A stretch of 36,093 nt of DNA from Hanstruepera ponticola (GCF_012931685.1 NZ_JABANC010000011.1:1-36093); one strand, 5' to 3'. Counted from the stretch's first letter, positions 9,380 to 18,150 are shown. Translations and numbers: made by a program. The notes: generated from the sequence alone by a model not told the origin.

Positions 9380-12300
9380 TTAATTAATAGTTTTTGCGGT
9401 TTGATTTAACTTGTTCTCAATTATTGTGATTATATCATCATGAATATTTTGATATTTTCTGTAAGCTTTATTATCTATCCATTCAATAATTGGTATTTCT
9501 GCATTAATTAAAATTAACCCTCTTTCTATCCAAAATGGTAAAGTTTTATTTAATGGAACAAAAAAATCAGAAACAGGATTTATTTTATGTTGTTTTCTTA
9601 AAAAAATATTTGTTTTTATCAATTTGAAACTAGCCAAAGCATAATTTTCTAAGATCTTACTTCCAGACTCATCTTTATAAATATGTACAACTTGTCTGTC
9701 CTTAAATCCATCATATCTAATTAGTGTCGGCGCAACCATATCACTTACATTTTTATTAGTTTCTTTCCATGTAGAGGTCTCAGGTATAAACTCTAGTTTT
9801 CTATGATGATCTGTTTTATAATCTAATTTATTATGTAAATATTTATCGAAATCTTCTATGGACCTTTGTGTATAAAAACAAGCAAATTGATATATAGCAA
9901 AACTTCTGTTTAAGGGGTTCTCAATATTATTAATAAACTCAACACCTATTCGTTTAGATAATGTTTTGAATTTATGTAAATCTCCAAGCTTATCATAAAT
10001 TTCAATTTTATTCGGTAATATATTTTCATATTTTTCACTATGACTTGTCAAATTAATAATCAGATTTAACTCATCACAAACTTGTATTAATTTTTTTATA
10101 AATACATGATTTCTGAATCCAGTTAGGAATGCTTTTAACCCTTTCTCTGTTTTAATAAACAATAAATTTGAAGGAGAGACTTTAATTCTATCACCATAGG
10201 TTTCAAAATTAATATATCCTAAATCCTTCCAATAATGCATTATTCTTTTACTAAATTTAGAATCTATCATAGGATTTAATTCTCTTATCAGTAATGGAAA
10301 TTTATAAGTATCAACATTATTTACTACAGCTAAATAATTTAAAAGTTTCTCACCTATATGTTTTTCTGAATAGTTAAAAGTTTGATTGGCACTCGTAACA
10401 TAATCAACTATTCCAGGCTTAAATATTTTCCATACTTTTCCATGCCATGTATTGAAGTCGACTGTATCAAATGAATCTTTATTAAAATCATTTGGTATAT
10501 CAAATATGTCATCAGATTGAATTTCTCTTTCAATAATATTAATTCCATCTTCATCTTTTGAATATGGTCTACAAATATTAACAATATCCTTATGCCTTAA
10601 ACTTCCAATCTCAAAGGAGAAGTGACTTCTGACTTTTGATGAATTTTCATATACATAGAATTGTTCACTTTCGTTAATATTTTGATCAAGACTGAATAAG
10701 TTATCTTCATCTGAATCCTTTATCAACTCCATCTCTTCACCGGTCTCTTTAATCTTCACAAATAATTTAGGATCTGCAACTGGACCAGAGTATCTAAATT
10801 TATTGTCAAACTCTTTTAAAATTAACCTCCTACGGTTAAGTAAAAAATCACCTATAAGCTCAATTTTACCCTCTACTTTTTGATTATGCCTAAGAAGATG
10901 CAATAGTTTATCAAATTGACTTTCATTTAAATTCTCAAATTCAATAAAACTGAAATTGTCCCAAGGCGATTTATAAATATCACATTTTAATTCATCTTCT
11001 GATAATATTGAATCTAATATTTCCGAATTCACAAATATTAAAATATTCTGAGCATTAGTTGGTGCCATTACTTCGACCCATTCTTCTAAATCCCTATTTG
11101 CTATTAGCCATCTAAATTTAAAGTTTACTGAATATCTTTGATTATCACCTTGAAATAAAAGTGTATTTTCTTGATTTGGATTCCAATCAAATTTTATTTC
11201 TTTCGAGTATTCTTTATATTCATGTTGAACTTTGATGATAGCATCTTGGAATTTTAAATGATCCTCTTCTAATTCACTCGAAAAAGCCCTAAAGTGAATA
11301 TTATTCATATCTATTACATTATCCCAGTGGGGTAGTTCTTTTAAACATAAAAGTAATGGGATTGATGGTTTTCTGACGGTCGCAGAAGGTGATGATATTG
11401 TTGTGTCAACATAATTTATTTGATAATAGTCATCTATAAATTTTAAGATAATATCCTTTAATTCAGAATCTTCTTTTAAATATTCAATAACTTTATCAGA
11501 ATTACTTATTTTATGTTTATTATTCGTGAATATTTCTATCCATTTATCAAAAGAGATATGTTCTTTGGGTACTATTCCAATTTCTATAAGCACATCAAAT
11601 AATTGCTGAAAATGACCAGAATTAAACAACGCATGTCGCTCTATTCTTGAAACATATTTCCTTAATGGATTTTTTGGATCTTTCATATTAAAATAACCCA
11701 AGCTCTTAGATTTATAATTTTTTGACCAATCCTCCAAATCGTTCCAAGCTAACTCCAAAACATCTCTTGCAAAAGAGGTGTTAATATTTTCCCATTTATT
11801 TTTAAATCTATTTTTTCCAACTTCATTTATCCTATTATAAACATTTGTAACACTCAAATTCTCACTTTTTGAATCGGTAAGACTTAGAATCAAATACATT
11901 AACAATCCAAAATATTCAGGTATAGGTTTTCTTAAATTTCTTCCATTAATTACTTTAGGAATACTTATAAGGTATAATTCATTAAATTTATCCTTAAACG
12001 ATTTAGATCTTAAAATTTTTTCTATAGAAAGTTCAAAATCACAATAGGTAAATTGAGAATCTGATAGTTCTTCGAATAATTCTGTGTAGATAAAAAAACA
12101 TTGAATCTCCTCATCTTCATTATTTGCATTAAAATAATGTTCTACAAGGAGCTTATTCCACTTTTTATAATCAAATATATATCTCTCTATATTGTTTTCT
12201 TCATCTTCAATTAACACGTATTCAGAAGTGTCAATTGAGTGATTGATATTGTCTTCTTCATCTTGACTTGAATCGACTTGAATCGGATCTATTGATTGAT

Positions 12301-12619
12301 CATCTTTAAAAGCTATTGCTATTTGAGAATTTCTTTTTAATTCATACTCATTCCAAACCTGTTTGCTCAATTTATTCATGTTGCCATGACTGTAATTTCC
12401 ATTCTTTTCTAAATTACGAAACATTAAGGTCTGAGCTTCAGTTGAACGAACTGTTCTTCCTAATTCTTGCGCTAAGTGTTGTATTTCAGGATTATGTTCG
12501 TGTAAACCTACTCCGTTAAGCCTCTTATAAAGATGGTATACTTTAATTATTTCATCTTTAGTCCATCTTTGTCCTGACTTTAAGTTTTTTTCACCTCCTA
12601 AAATACGCTTGTATGACAT
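9380..12619 (-). CDS. Large defence-locus protein with Myb/SANT-like N terminus
   Basis: This 1079-aa protein is the first gene of the operon with the DruE-like helicase. Residues about 16-72 (GQRWTKDEIIKVYHLYKRL, then PEIQHLAQELGRT) form a small helical domain of the Myb/SANT or HNH-associated kind, likely to bind DNA. I see no catalytic motif in the rest. It is rich in acidic and aromatic stretches and has no membrane segment. Large partners of unknown fold are known beside DruE: DruF and DruG in type II and DruH in type III. Size and position fit such a partner, but the homologue cannot be chosen without a search. A Bacteroidota-type -7 box lies 45 bp upstream of the ATG. Confidence 0.7.
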   Translation of the reverse strand: MSYKRILGGEKNLKSGQRWTKDEIIKVYHLYKRLNGVGLHEHNPEIQHLAQELGRTVRSTEAQTLMFRNLEKNGNYSHGNMNKLSKQVWNEYELKRNSQIAIAFKDDQSIDPIQVDSSQDEEDNINHSIDTSEYVLIEDEENNIERYIFDYKKWNKLLVEHYFNANNEDEEIQCFFIYTELFEELSDSQFTYCDFELSIEKILRSKSFKDKFNELYLISIPKVINGRNLRKPIPEYFGLLMYLILSLTDSKSENLSVTNVYNRINEVGKNRFKNKWENINTSFARDVLELAWNDLEDWSKNYKSKSLGYFNMKDPKNPLRKYVSRIERHALFNSGHFQQLFDVLIEIGIVPKEHISFDKWIEIFTNNKHKISNSDKVIEYLKEDSELKDIILKFIDDYYQINYVDTTISSPSATVRKPSIPLLLCLKELPHWDNVIDMNNIHFRAFSSELEEDHLKFQDAIIKVQHEYKEYSKEIKFDWNPNQENTLLFQGDNQRYSVNFKFRWLIANRDLEEWVEVMAPTNAQNILIFVNSEILDSILSEDELKCDIYKSPWDNFSFIEFENLNESQFDKLLHLLRHNQKVEGKIELIGDFLLNRRRLILKEFDNKFRYSGPVADPKLFVKIKETGEEMELIKDSDEDNLFSLDQNINESEQFYVYENSSKVRSHFSFEIGSLRHKDIVNICRPYSKDEDGINIIEREIQSDDIFDIPNDFNKDSFDTVDFNTWHGKVWKIFKPGIVDYVTSANQTFNYSEKHIGEKLLNYLAVVNNVDTYKFPLLIRELNPMIDSKFSKRIMHYWKDLGYINFETYGDRIKVSPSNLLFIKTEKGLKAFLTGFRNHVFIKKLIQVCDELNLIINLTSHSEKYENILPNKIEIYDKLGDLHKFKTLSKRIGVEFINNIENPLNRSFAIYQFACFYTQRSIEDFDKYLHNKLDYKTDHHRKLEFIPETSTWKETNKNVSDMVAPTLIRYDGFKDRQVVHIYKDESGSKILENYALASFKLIKTNIFLRKQHKINPVSDFFVPLNKTLPFWIERGLILINAEIPIIEWIDNKAYRKYQNIHDDIITIIENKLNQTAKTIN

Positions 12620-12664
12620 TAAATTGTTTTAGTTCAACATTAATCTTTATAAAAAATTTGTGCG

Positions 12665-12672
12665 CAAAATTA
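12665..12672 (-). promoter_or_regulatory. Candidate -7 box of the Druantia-like operon promoter
   Basis: On the minus strand the sequence TAATTTTG matches the Bacteroidota consensus TAnnTTTG. It lies about 45 bp upstream of the ATG at 12619, which leaves a plausible short leader. No clear -33 TTTG stands at the right distance, so this is a candidate only. The surrounding 157-bp gap (12620-12776) holds no other gene. Confidence 0.4.
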
Positions 12673-12776
12673 TACAAAACCTACTTTTAACCGCATGACA
12701 TATATCATGGAAAATGCATTAATTCTAAGGAGAATTTAAATATAAAAAAATATTACATTTTAACGAGTAGCAATAA

Positions 12777-13586
12777 TTAATAATTCTTCATTAGCGAGAA
12801 CCAATCATCTACTCTAATTTCCAATCTATTGATTTCTTTTTGAGCCAAAGGTGTGCAATGAGCAATTGACACCCTAATACGATTTAAATCAATCATAACT
12901 TCATTTACAGAATTTAAGCTCCTTTTAAATTTCATTTCAAAAACAGTCCAGTTAGAGTTTATAATTTTACGAAGATCTCCAAAAGTTGTATAATCTATTC
13001 GGTGTTCAGACCTTTTTGTATGGGTGGTATCCAATTCATATTTTAAATTATTCTTAACATTCTCCCTAACACGAAAATCTACTTTTGACCACCAATCATT
13101 CCCATAAACTTCAGCCATAGTCGATTTAACTAATTCCCTTATTGAACGTTCTAAACAATAAAACAGTTCATAACTAAACTTCATTTTTTTTGCTTCTTGT
13201 TGCAATTCATCATTAAAATTTGAAAAAATTAAAGAATTTGGGCTTTCAGAATTACTACCTTGGCTTTTTGACCTTGAACCTCTTATTTTTGGCTTATTCA
13301 AAATAAATCGCTTGAATGTTTTTAGCCCGTTAATATAAGTTCGATTTCCTTTGTTTCCATAATCAGAATATTTTCCATCAAAATCATAAAGGCTTATTAG
13401 CTTGTCTATGTATTCAATATCCTGAATAGTAAAAAGATCAATCCATTTTCCATAAAATTTAGAATAGTGCTCAGAAATCTTATTTAGGGCATTAGCATAA
13501 CTACTGGCTGTACCTTCAGCTTTATCTTCTTCTTGTACTACCCATTCCTTGAATTTTTCTTGCATTGGTTTAATTATAGTTTCCAT
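12777..13586 (-). CDS. HEPN-domain protein (Swt1-like) with integrase-like N terminus
   Basis: This is a cytoplasmic protein of about 269 aa. The C-terminal third carries NRIRVSIAH, a fit to the R-x4-6-H signature of HEPN ribonucleases, inside a helical region of the Swt1 HEPN type. The N-terminal half (KFKEWVVQEE ... SSYANALNKI ... YINGLKTFKRFI) resembles the SAM-like core-binding domain seen in integrases and in some restriction proteins, suggesting DNA or RNA contact. HEPN proteins often act as toxins or phage-triggered RNases, and the location next to a Druantia-like operon suits that, but activity is inferred. The frame could extend to a TTG at 13625; I prefer the ATG at 13586 because the conserved-looking part starts there. 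Confidence 0.65.
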   Translation of the reverse strand: METIIKPMQEKFKEWVVQEEDKAEGTASSYANALNKISEHYSKFYGKWIDLFTIQDIEYIDKLISLYDFDGKYSDYGNKGNRTYINGLKTFKRFILNKPKIRGSRSKSQGSNSESPNSLIFSNFNDELQQEAKKMKFSYELFYCLERSIRELVKSTMAEVYGNDWWSKVDFRVRENVKNNLKYELDTTHTKRSEHRIDYTTFGDLRKIINSNWTVFEMKFKRSLNSVNEVMIDLNRIRVSIAHCTPLAQKEINRLEIRVDDWFSLMKNY

Positions 13587-13733
13587 AAACCTACAAAGAA
13601 TAATTTTACTAACCGATTCTGACAAATGAAAGTATTATTAATATTGCAGAGTGAATTACTCGGAGGTAACCTATTAGGTTTTATAATTATAAAATCTAAC
13701 AACTCATTATCACAAACACTTATCAAAGAGAAT

Positions 13734-14030
13734 TTAGTTTGATTTGTTTACAGCTGAAAACATTGCCATATTCCGCTCATGAGCCTCATCTTTTTCTTTT
13801 CGTTCTATAGCTTCAATTTGTCGAAAGATATTAGCATTGTATCTATCTACTTTTCCAGACATTGAAAATAGGTCTATTAGTGCCCAAATACCAAGTCCAC
13901 CTAAAGTTATCCAATATAATATTTGTGTTCCCCAATGACCCAAGTAAGCATAATGAGCTCCAAAAATGAACCAGAGTAAGTAAGCCGTGCCAGTTGATTT
14001 GATTTTTGACTGTAAATAGTGTTTATCCAT
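13734..14030 (-). CDS. TM2-domain membrane protein
   Basis: This 98-aa inner-membrane protein has two hydrophobic helices (YLLWFIFGAHYAYLG and IWALIDLF) joined by a short turn, with the Gly-rich TM2 pattern. The C-terminal 35 residues are charged and probably cytoplasmic. TM2 proteins have no settled biochemical role in bacteria. It is transcribed from its own promoter: a copy of the 20-bp palindromic motif and a TAAGTTTA box lie upstream at 14053-14097, at nearly the same distance from the ATG as in the lipoprotein operon promoter. This ties it to the envelope module and to the two-component system at 18317-20645. Confidence 0.85.
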   Translation of the reverse strand: MDKHYLQSKIKSTGTAYLLWFIFGAHYAYLGHWGTQILYWITLGGLGIWALIDLFSMSGKVDRYNANIFRQIEAIERKEKDEAHERNMAMFSAVNKSN

Positions 14031-14052
14031 GATTAATATTTTTAATTAATCA

Positions 14053-14097
14053 TAAACTTATAATCTATAGGTTTGGTTTCCTTGCGGGAATCCGTAA
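14053..14097 (-). promoter_or_regulatory. Promoter P1: 20-bp palindromic operator plus -7 box, before the TM2 gene
   Basis: On the minus strand, TTACGGATTCCCGCAAGGAA (14097 to 14078) is followed after exactly 17 bp by TAAGTTTA (14060-14053), close to the Bacteroidota -7 box TAnnTTTG. The operator lies 48-67 bp upstream of the TM2 start codon. It differs from the perfect copy at 18176-18195 in 3 of 20 positions. An operator placed around the -33 region and abutting the core promoter is typical of activator sites. Confidence 0.75.
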
Positions 14098-14118
14098 GCC
14101 GAGTAATTTTATGTAAAA

Positions 14119-14358
14119 TTAATCTTCCCAACCACAAAGTGTGCGCCCCAATTCTTTTGCGTCATTTATTGTGACTTTACTAATGGTTGCCTTGCAGTTA
14201 GACAGGCCTCGGCATGTTTTTTTATAATGGTATTTTTTACTGTATTTTCCTTTGCAGATGTAGACATTGGTTTCAAAGGTATTCATGGAAATAACCATTA
14301 AAAACATGACTGATAGGAACAGTACTTTTGTTAATTGATTCTCTAAAAGCGTTTTCAT
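14119..14358 (-). CDS. Small secreted cysteine-containing protein
   Basis: This 79-aa protein starts at the ATG overlapping the nuclease stop codon (ATGA), showing translational coupling. A hydrophobic N-terminal segment (LTKVLFLSVMFLMVISM) is a signal peptide or anchor. The mature part has four cysteines in the pattern YIC...TCRGLSNC...LCGWED with basic and His residues between, which could make disulfides or bind metal. Short proteins of this look accompany SNase genes in Bacteroidota as far as I recall, but I know no function. A longer in-frame version starting upstream at 14418 would overlap the nuclease by 64 bp and is less likely. Confidence 0.65.
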   Translation of the reverse strand: MKTLLENQLTKVLFLSVMFLMVISMNTFETNVYICKGKYSKKYHYKKTCRGLSNCKATISKVTINDAKELGRTLCGWED

Positions 14359-14834
14359 TTCTTTTTTCTTTTGGTTGATCGCCATTCCCATGGTGGTATA
14401 GCGTTTGGGTCTTGCCATAAACCTATTTTATTGAGTCGGGCGTAATTTTCTAATACTTGAAGTGTGCTATCATTTGAATATTTGACATAGTGCCATGCCA
14501 TGCCGTTTTTAAGCAACTCCTTGCTTAAAGATAATGAATCATTATAAATGACATTACATATGTGACGGCCGTATCTATCCTTTTTTAAGAACTCTAGTTT
14601 CACTTCTTTATCATATACTTGCAGTGATGTGAATTGTTTGGCTCGTTTTGAAAAGGGCTGTTTGCGTTCTGGGCAATCAATATTAGCAATTCTTACCTTG
14701 ATTAGTGTGGAGTCTTTAGTTAGTAATTTAAAAGTATCTCCATCTGTGATGGCTACTACATTACCTTCGACATAATTTTGAGAGTGTATATTTAATAAGA
14801 AGAATAATAAAAAAGGTTTAAAGAAATTCATCAT
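14355..14834 (-). CDS. Secreted thermonuclease-family (SNase-like) nuclease
   Basis: This 159-aa protein has an N-terminal signal sequence (FFKPFLLFFLLNIHS) followed by a complete staphylococcal-nuclease fold. Key residues are visible: DGDTF (calcium-binding Asp), VRIANIDCPE with the catalytic Arg and Glu, and DRYGR with the second catalytic Arg. The mature enzyme should hydrolyse DNA or RNA outside the cytoplasm in a calcium-dependent way. It starts 9 bp after the vWA lipoprotein stop and overlaps the next gene by 4 bp, so it belongs to the operon that begins at 18127. A second Met directly follows the first and could be the true start. Confidence 0.88.
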   Translation of the reverse strand: MMNFFKPFLLFFLLNIHSQNYVEGNVVAITDGDTFKLLTKDSTLIKVRIANIDCPERKQPFSKRAKQFTSLQVYDKEVKLEFLKKDRYGRHICNVIYNDSLSLSKELLKNGMAWHYVKYSNDSTLQVLENYARLNKIGLWQDPNAIPPWEWRSTKRKKK

Positions 14835-14843
14835 TCATTAAAT

Positions 14844-15749
14844 TTAATAATTTAATATGAAATCCTTTATCAACTCATCCATATTTGATGGCAATTCTGC
14901 TGTTTTTATCTCATACCTTTTTACACCCATACTATTAAACCAGTCTTTCCAGTATTTATTTATAATTTCTTCTTCATATGGATTTTTTTTATCTGGGTTA
15001 ATTCCTAAAACTAAAATTTCCAATTCAGCAAGGTTTTCTGTTGCTGGAATAAATCCAAATTTCTCTTCATTTATTTTATTTAACCATGTATCACTATCCA
15101 GTTTCCATCGACGAATATCTTGAGGAGTTAAATAAGTCGTTAGGTTACTTTCCTTAATTTTTGAGTCTTTATGATATATATAACCATCTGTAAGAATGAC
15201 TAAAATATTTCTAAAACCGCTTTCAATACAATAATCATTTACTTTCGTTTTAAAAAAACGCCAGGTATCAGAACCAATATATTCATTATCCTTAATTGCC
15301 AAGTTATAAATTTCTAATGGTTTTTCTGCATATGAACTTTTGACTTCATCTAGTAATTCTAGCGAAACGTTGTTTCTATCTACATGATACTTTAAATTTT
15401 TAGAAATTGTATTAATGTTCTGATTGTTTGGTTCCGGATCGAAATATAATTGAATTCTATCGTTCATTTCTCTAACTTTTTTAGTTCTTAAATGCAAGTC
15501 GAACGCCTCTGAAACTGAACGAATGTATGCTACATCACGCATAAAATATTCCATTGATTCATTAGGATACTTTTCGGGATTAATCCTATCTGATAAATCT
15601 AATAGTAAACTAATATTCAAGTTCTCTATATACTTTTCTTTAACTATTTTACTTTCTGAATTCTTTGTAACATTTTCTTGTTTATTATCATTAGCACAAG
15701 ACATTGAAACAATTATGAGGAGACCTAGTACTTTTTTAATTGAAACCAT
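14844..15749 (-). CDS. vWA-like lipoprotein
   Basis: This 301-aa protein has a signal sequence and a lipobox-like Cys18 (IIVSMSC), so it is probably membrane-anchored outside the cytoplasm. The core reads LNISLLLDLSDR, a MIDAS-like Asp-x-Ser start of a von Willebrand A domain, and later ILVILTDG, the matching strand with Thr-Asp-Gly. Such domains bind a metal ion and mediate protein contacts rather than catalysis. The MIDAS is imperfect because the usual second Ser is Arg. In tellurite-resistance-type (Ter) systems vWA proteins occur with TerB, and here a TerB-like gene lies two genes upstream, which supports a shared complex. Confidence 0.7.
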   Translation of the reverse strand: MVSIKKVLGLLIIVSMSCANDNKQENVTKNSESKIVKEKYIENLNISLLLDLSDRINPEKYPNESMEYFMRDVAYIRSVSEAFDLHLRTKKVREMNDRIQLYFDPEPNNQNINTISKNLKYHVDRNNVSLELLDEVKSSYAEKPLEIYNLAIKDNEYIGSDTWRFFKTKVNDYCIESGFRNILVILTDGYIYHKDSKIKESNLTTYLTPQDIRRWKLDSDTWLNKINEEKFGFIPATENLAELEILVLGINPDKKNPYEEEIINKYWKDWFNSMGVKRYEIKTAELPSNMDELIKDFILNY

Positions 15750-15759
15750 AATAATTATT

Positions 15760-17019
15760 TTAATTGGTGTAAACTAAATTTTGATAGTCAATATCTTTGA
15801 GTTTCAGCTCCTCCAAATGTTCTTTTGATTTTTCTTCACATTTGTTTCTTAAATCGTCTTTTGATCTTGTAGGAAGTGCTAATTCAGCATTTATTGCCTG
15901 ATACCAACCTTCTTTGTATTGATAATGATAATGTAAGTACTCTTTTACCGGAAAAACAAAGCCATCGATTTTGGATTGTAATTCAGATATTTTTCCGTTA
16001 ATAGCCGTTATTTCGTGCTTTAAATTATCAACCTTTCCATTCAGTTCTTGAATACTTTGTAGTGCATTTTTTATCTCATCTTTTTTATTCTTTATAAACC
16101 CTTTAATCTTATCGACATTTTCATGCTCTTTCATCACAAAATCAAAAACCAACCCCCAAATTATATAAACCACAAAACCAGCGAATATTATACCCCAAAA
16201 GTTGACACTTTTGACTGCTATTTCAGGTGAAAAAGACTCCCCTAAAACACGATTGAAATCAAATATTTTTTTCTCAATTAAATAGGCCAAAATGACATCA
16301 AACATAAAGGTTAAAACAAATAAAGCCGCCAGTTTTACATAAGAAATGGTTTTCTTTGATTTTTGGAACATGTGGATTAAATAGCCAAGCCCCATGAATA
16401 CAAAAGGAATGGTTCCAACAAAAAGGGCTTCTAACCAACCGTCTTTAACAGCTTTCGTAAAGGCTTCTGCATCAAAGATTGCTGCTGTTAAACTGCTTGT
16501 TTCAAAATCTTTAAAAAATGCTGAATAAGACGCAGAAATATAAAATACAAAAAGATATATTGTAATTGGAATTAAAATTAAAAGACCGATGTAAAATTGT
16601 GCCTTGGGTCTTTTATCAATGTCGATTCCATATTTATCTGGGTTTTGTTTAATATCTATAATATGAAATTTTTTCTCTTCGATTACTTTTTCGAATTTAC
16701 TTTTTTGTTCTTCGCAGATTGAAAATGCAGTTTCTCTCTTTTTAAGTTCTGTTTTTTCTCTTTCTTGTTCTTCTTTATAAGGTTGTTTTAAACGTTCTTG
16801 TTCATTTAATTGCTTTCTACATAAGTTTTCGAAACTATTATATAAGTTTTTTAATCCGACTGAAAAGGTTACAGGATCGCCAAAGGCTTTTGTTGAAGCT
16901 CCATAGCCACTTTGATAATATGTTATCCTAATTTGTTCTCTAGCCTCTGATGTATCTTCGCTAACAGCTTCAGTATTGTTGGAGTTTTTTAGCTTGAAAA
17001 TGTTTTTTATCGCTCCCAT
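15760..17019 (-). CDS. Multi-pass membrane protein with two coiled-coil arms
   Basis: This 419-aa protein is unrecognised as a family. Residues about 60-125 are strongly charged coiled coil. Four hydrophobic segments follow (starting FYIGLLILIPITIYLFVF, LEALFVGTIPFVFMGLGYL, LAALFVLTFMFDVILAYLI and FWGIIFAGFVVYIIWGLVF). A second coiled coil runs from about 300 to 355, and the C-terminal tail has a short His/Tyr-rich patch, YLHYHYQY. Both arms should face the same side, probably the cytoplasm. It starts 4 bp after the TerB-like gene and ends 10 bp before the vWA lipoprotein gene, so the three are probably co-expressed. It may be the membrane scaffold of the module. Confidence 0.7.
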   Translation of the reverse strand: MGAIKNIFKLKNSNNTEAVSEDTSEAREQIRITYYQSGYGASTKAFGDPVTFSVGLKNLYNSFENLCRKQLNEQERLKQPYKEEQEREKTELKKRETAFSICEEQKSKFEKVIEEKKFHIIDIKQNPDKYGIDIDKRPKAQFYIGLLILIPITIYLFVFYISASYSAFFKDFETSSLTAAIFDAEAFTKAVKDGWLEALFVGTIPFVFMGLGYLIHMFQKSKKTISYVKLAALFVLTFMFDVILAYLIEKKIFDFNRVLGESFSPEIAVKSVNFWGIIFAGFVVYIIWGLVFDFVMKEHENVDKIKGFIKNKKDEIKNALQSIQELNGKVDNLKHEITAINGKISELQSKIDGFVFPVKEYLHYHYQYKEGWYQAINAELALPTRSKDDLRNKCEEKSKEHLEELKLKDIDYQNLVYTN

Positions 17020-17023
17020 GATT

Positions 17024-17413
17024 TTACTTTAATTGTTTAATGATTTCATCTTTAGAAATATTTTTTTTTGCACATTCTAGGAGATAATCTGCTAACTCAT
17101 TTATGTTTTCATCAAGAAATTGAAATTTTCTACAATACTTTTTTAATGTTATATATTCATCTTCAGTAACTTGATTGTCTGCCCAAATCATTACAGCTAA
17201 ATCATATAGGTATTCCACTCGTAATTCTAAAGTTTCAGGGATGGACGAGTTGTGAGAAGGATTGAGTAATATTTCATTTAATTGCTCTACACTAACCCCT
17301 CTTTCTTCAGCAAACTTATATAACATTTGCATTTCTAAGACATCAAAATTATCATCTGAAAAAGCCATTTGATATAGTCTTAAAAAATGACTTTTTAATT
17401 CCGTCGTAATCAT
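17024..17413 (-). CDS. TerB-like protein
   Basis: This 129-aa helical, acidic protein matches the TerB pattern: FSDDNFDVLEMQMLYKFAEE in the first helical pair and ADNQVTEDEYITLKKYCRKF in the second, with paired Asp/Glu residues for metal binding. TerB proteins are cytoplasmic or membrane-associated parts of stress complexes named after tellurite resistance. The neighbouring membrane protein and vWA lipoprotein make a Ter-like set, though TerC, TerD and TerZ proteins are absent from the window. The gene lies 30 bp after the lipoprotein stop and 4 bp before the next start. Confidence 0.75.
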   Translation of the reverse strand: MITTELKSHFLRLYQMAFSDDNFDVLEMQMLYKFAEERGVSVEQLNEILLNPSHNSSIPETLELRVEYLYDLAVMIWADNQVTEDEYITLKKYCRKFQFLDENINELADYLLECAKKNISKDEIIKQLK

Positions 17414-17443
17414 AAGTAAATATTTTGTTTAGTCCGTTTTCTA

Positions 17444-18127
17444 TTATTGTCGCATATCATCAACCAATCTCGAAGTAGCATTTCTAATGAAATCCTCCAA
17501 AATATCTTTCTCAACTGTTACATAACCCTCTTTTTTCTTTTCTATTCGCTTCATACGCTGTTTAAAGGATTCACTAATTTCACATCCCAACCCTTCTGCA
17601 CATGGCGCATAGTTAAACTTATAGGTTCCAGCAAATTCATTATTATCAATAAGCACCACTTTAAATTCAACGGCCGCTCCATATTGTTTATAGGCTCCAT
17701 CCAATAATCCTTTTTTTCCTTTGTCTGTGTAATACTTATTGGTTTCATAAATAACTTCAGTATCTAATTTTATTAGTTCAATTATCAGATCTGTATCTGT
17801 TTTGGATTTGAGTTTTGCATAATCAACTGTGTTTTCATTATTTGATATTACTTGATTAAATAGATTTCTATCTCTAACAACAAACCCACTGCTCAAAAAT
17901 TCCTTTTCAATAGCACTATACAAATAGCTGATATCATCTTCTTCCTCTGTTGTGAGAACGGTATTACTAGGTGTTCTTAGAACAATTTTTGGCGAAGAAT
18001 TACTTTCTAAAAATTCAGCAAGCCTATTGGTTGTAAATATTTCGTTATCCGATGGTGTGAATTTTATATACTTTGTTGAACAACTGGAAAGAATAAACAG
18101 AAACAATAGAAATGAAAGTTTTTTCAT
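17444..18127 (-). CDS. Lipoprotein, first gene of the envelope/Ter-like operon
   Basis: This 227-aa protein has a clear lipoprotein signal (LLFLFILSSC, Cys16). The mature part has alternating strands and helices (EKEFLSSGFVVRDRNLFNQV, then DTDLIIELIKLDTEV) that recall the CsgG/LpoB-like fold of periplasmic lipoproteins. That comparison is weak and no function can be given. Two cysteines in CAEGLGC may form a disulfide. It opens the operon that runs down to 14119, directly behind promoter P2 (18151-18195) with the perfect copy of the palindromic operator, so it is probably the most responsive target of the nearby response regulator. Confidence 0.75.
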   Translation of the reverse strand: MKKLSFLLFLFILSSCSTKYIKFTPSDNEIFTTNRLAEFLESNSSPKIVLRTPSNTVLTTEEEDDISYLYSAIEKEFLSSGFVVRDRNLFNQVISNNENTVDYAKLKSKTDTDLIIELIKLDTEVIYETNKYYTDKGKKGLLDGAYKQYGAAVEFKVVLIDNNEFAGTYKFNYAPCAEGLGCEISESFKQRMKRIEKKKEGYVTVEKDILEDFIRNATSRLVDDMRQ

Positions 18128-18150
18128 AATGGCTTAATTAGTTAACTTTT

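Noticed and set aside
798-12619. DISARM system
   Set aside because: DISARM has separate DrmA helicase and DrmB DUF1998 proteins and a phospholipase-D-type DrmC; here the helicase and DUF1998 are in one 1969-aa chain and the nuclease is PD-(D/E)XK.
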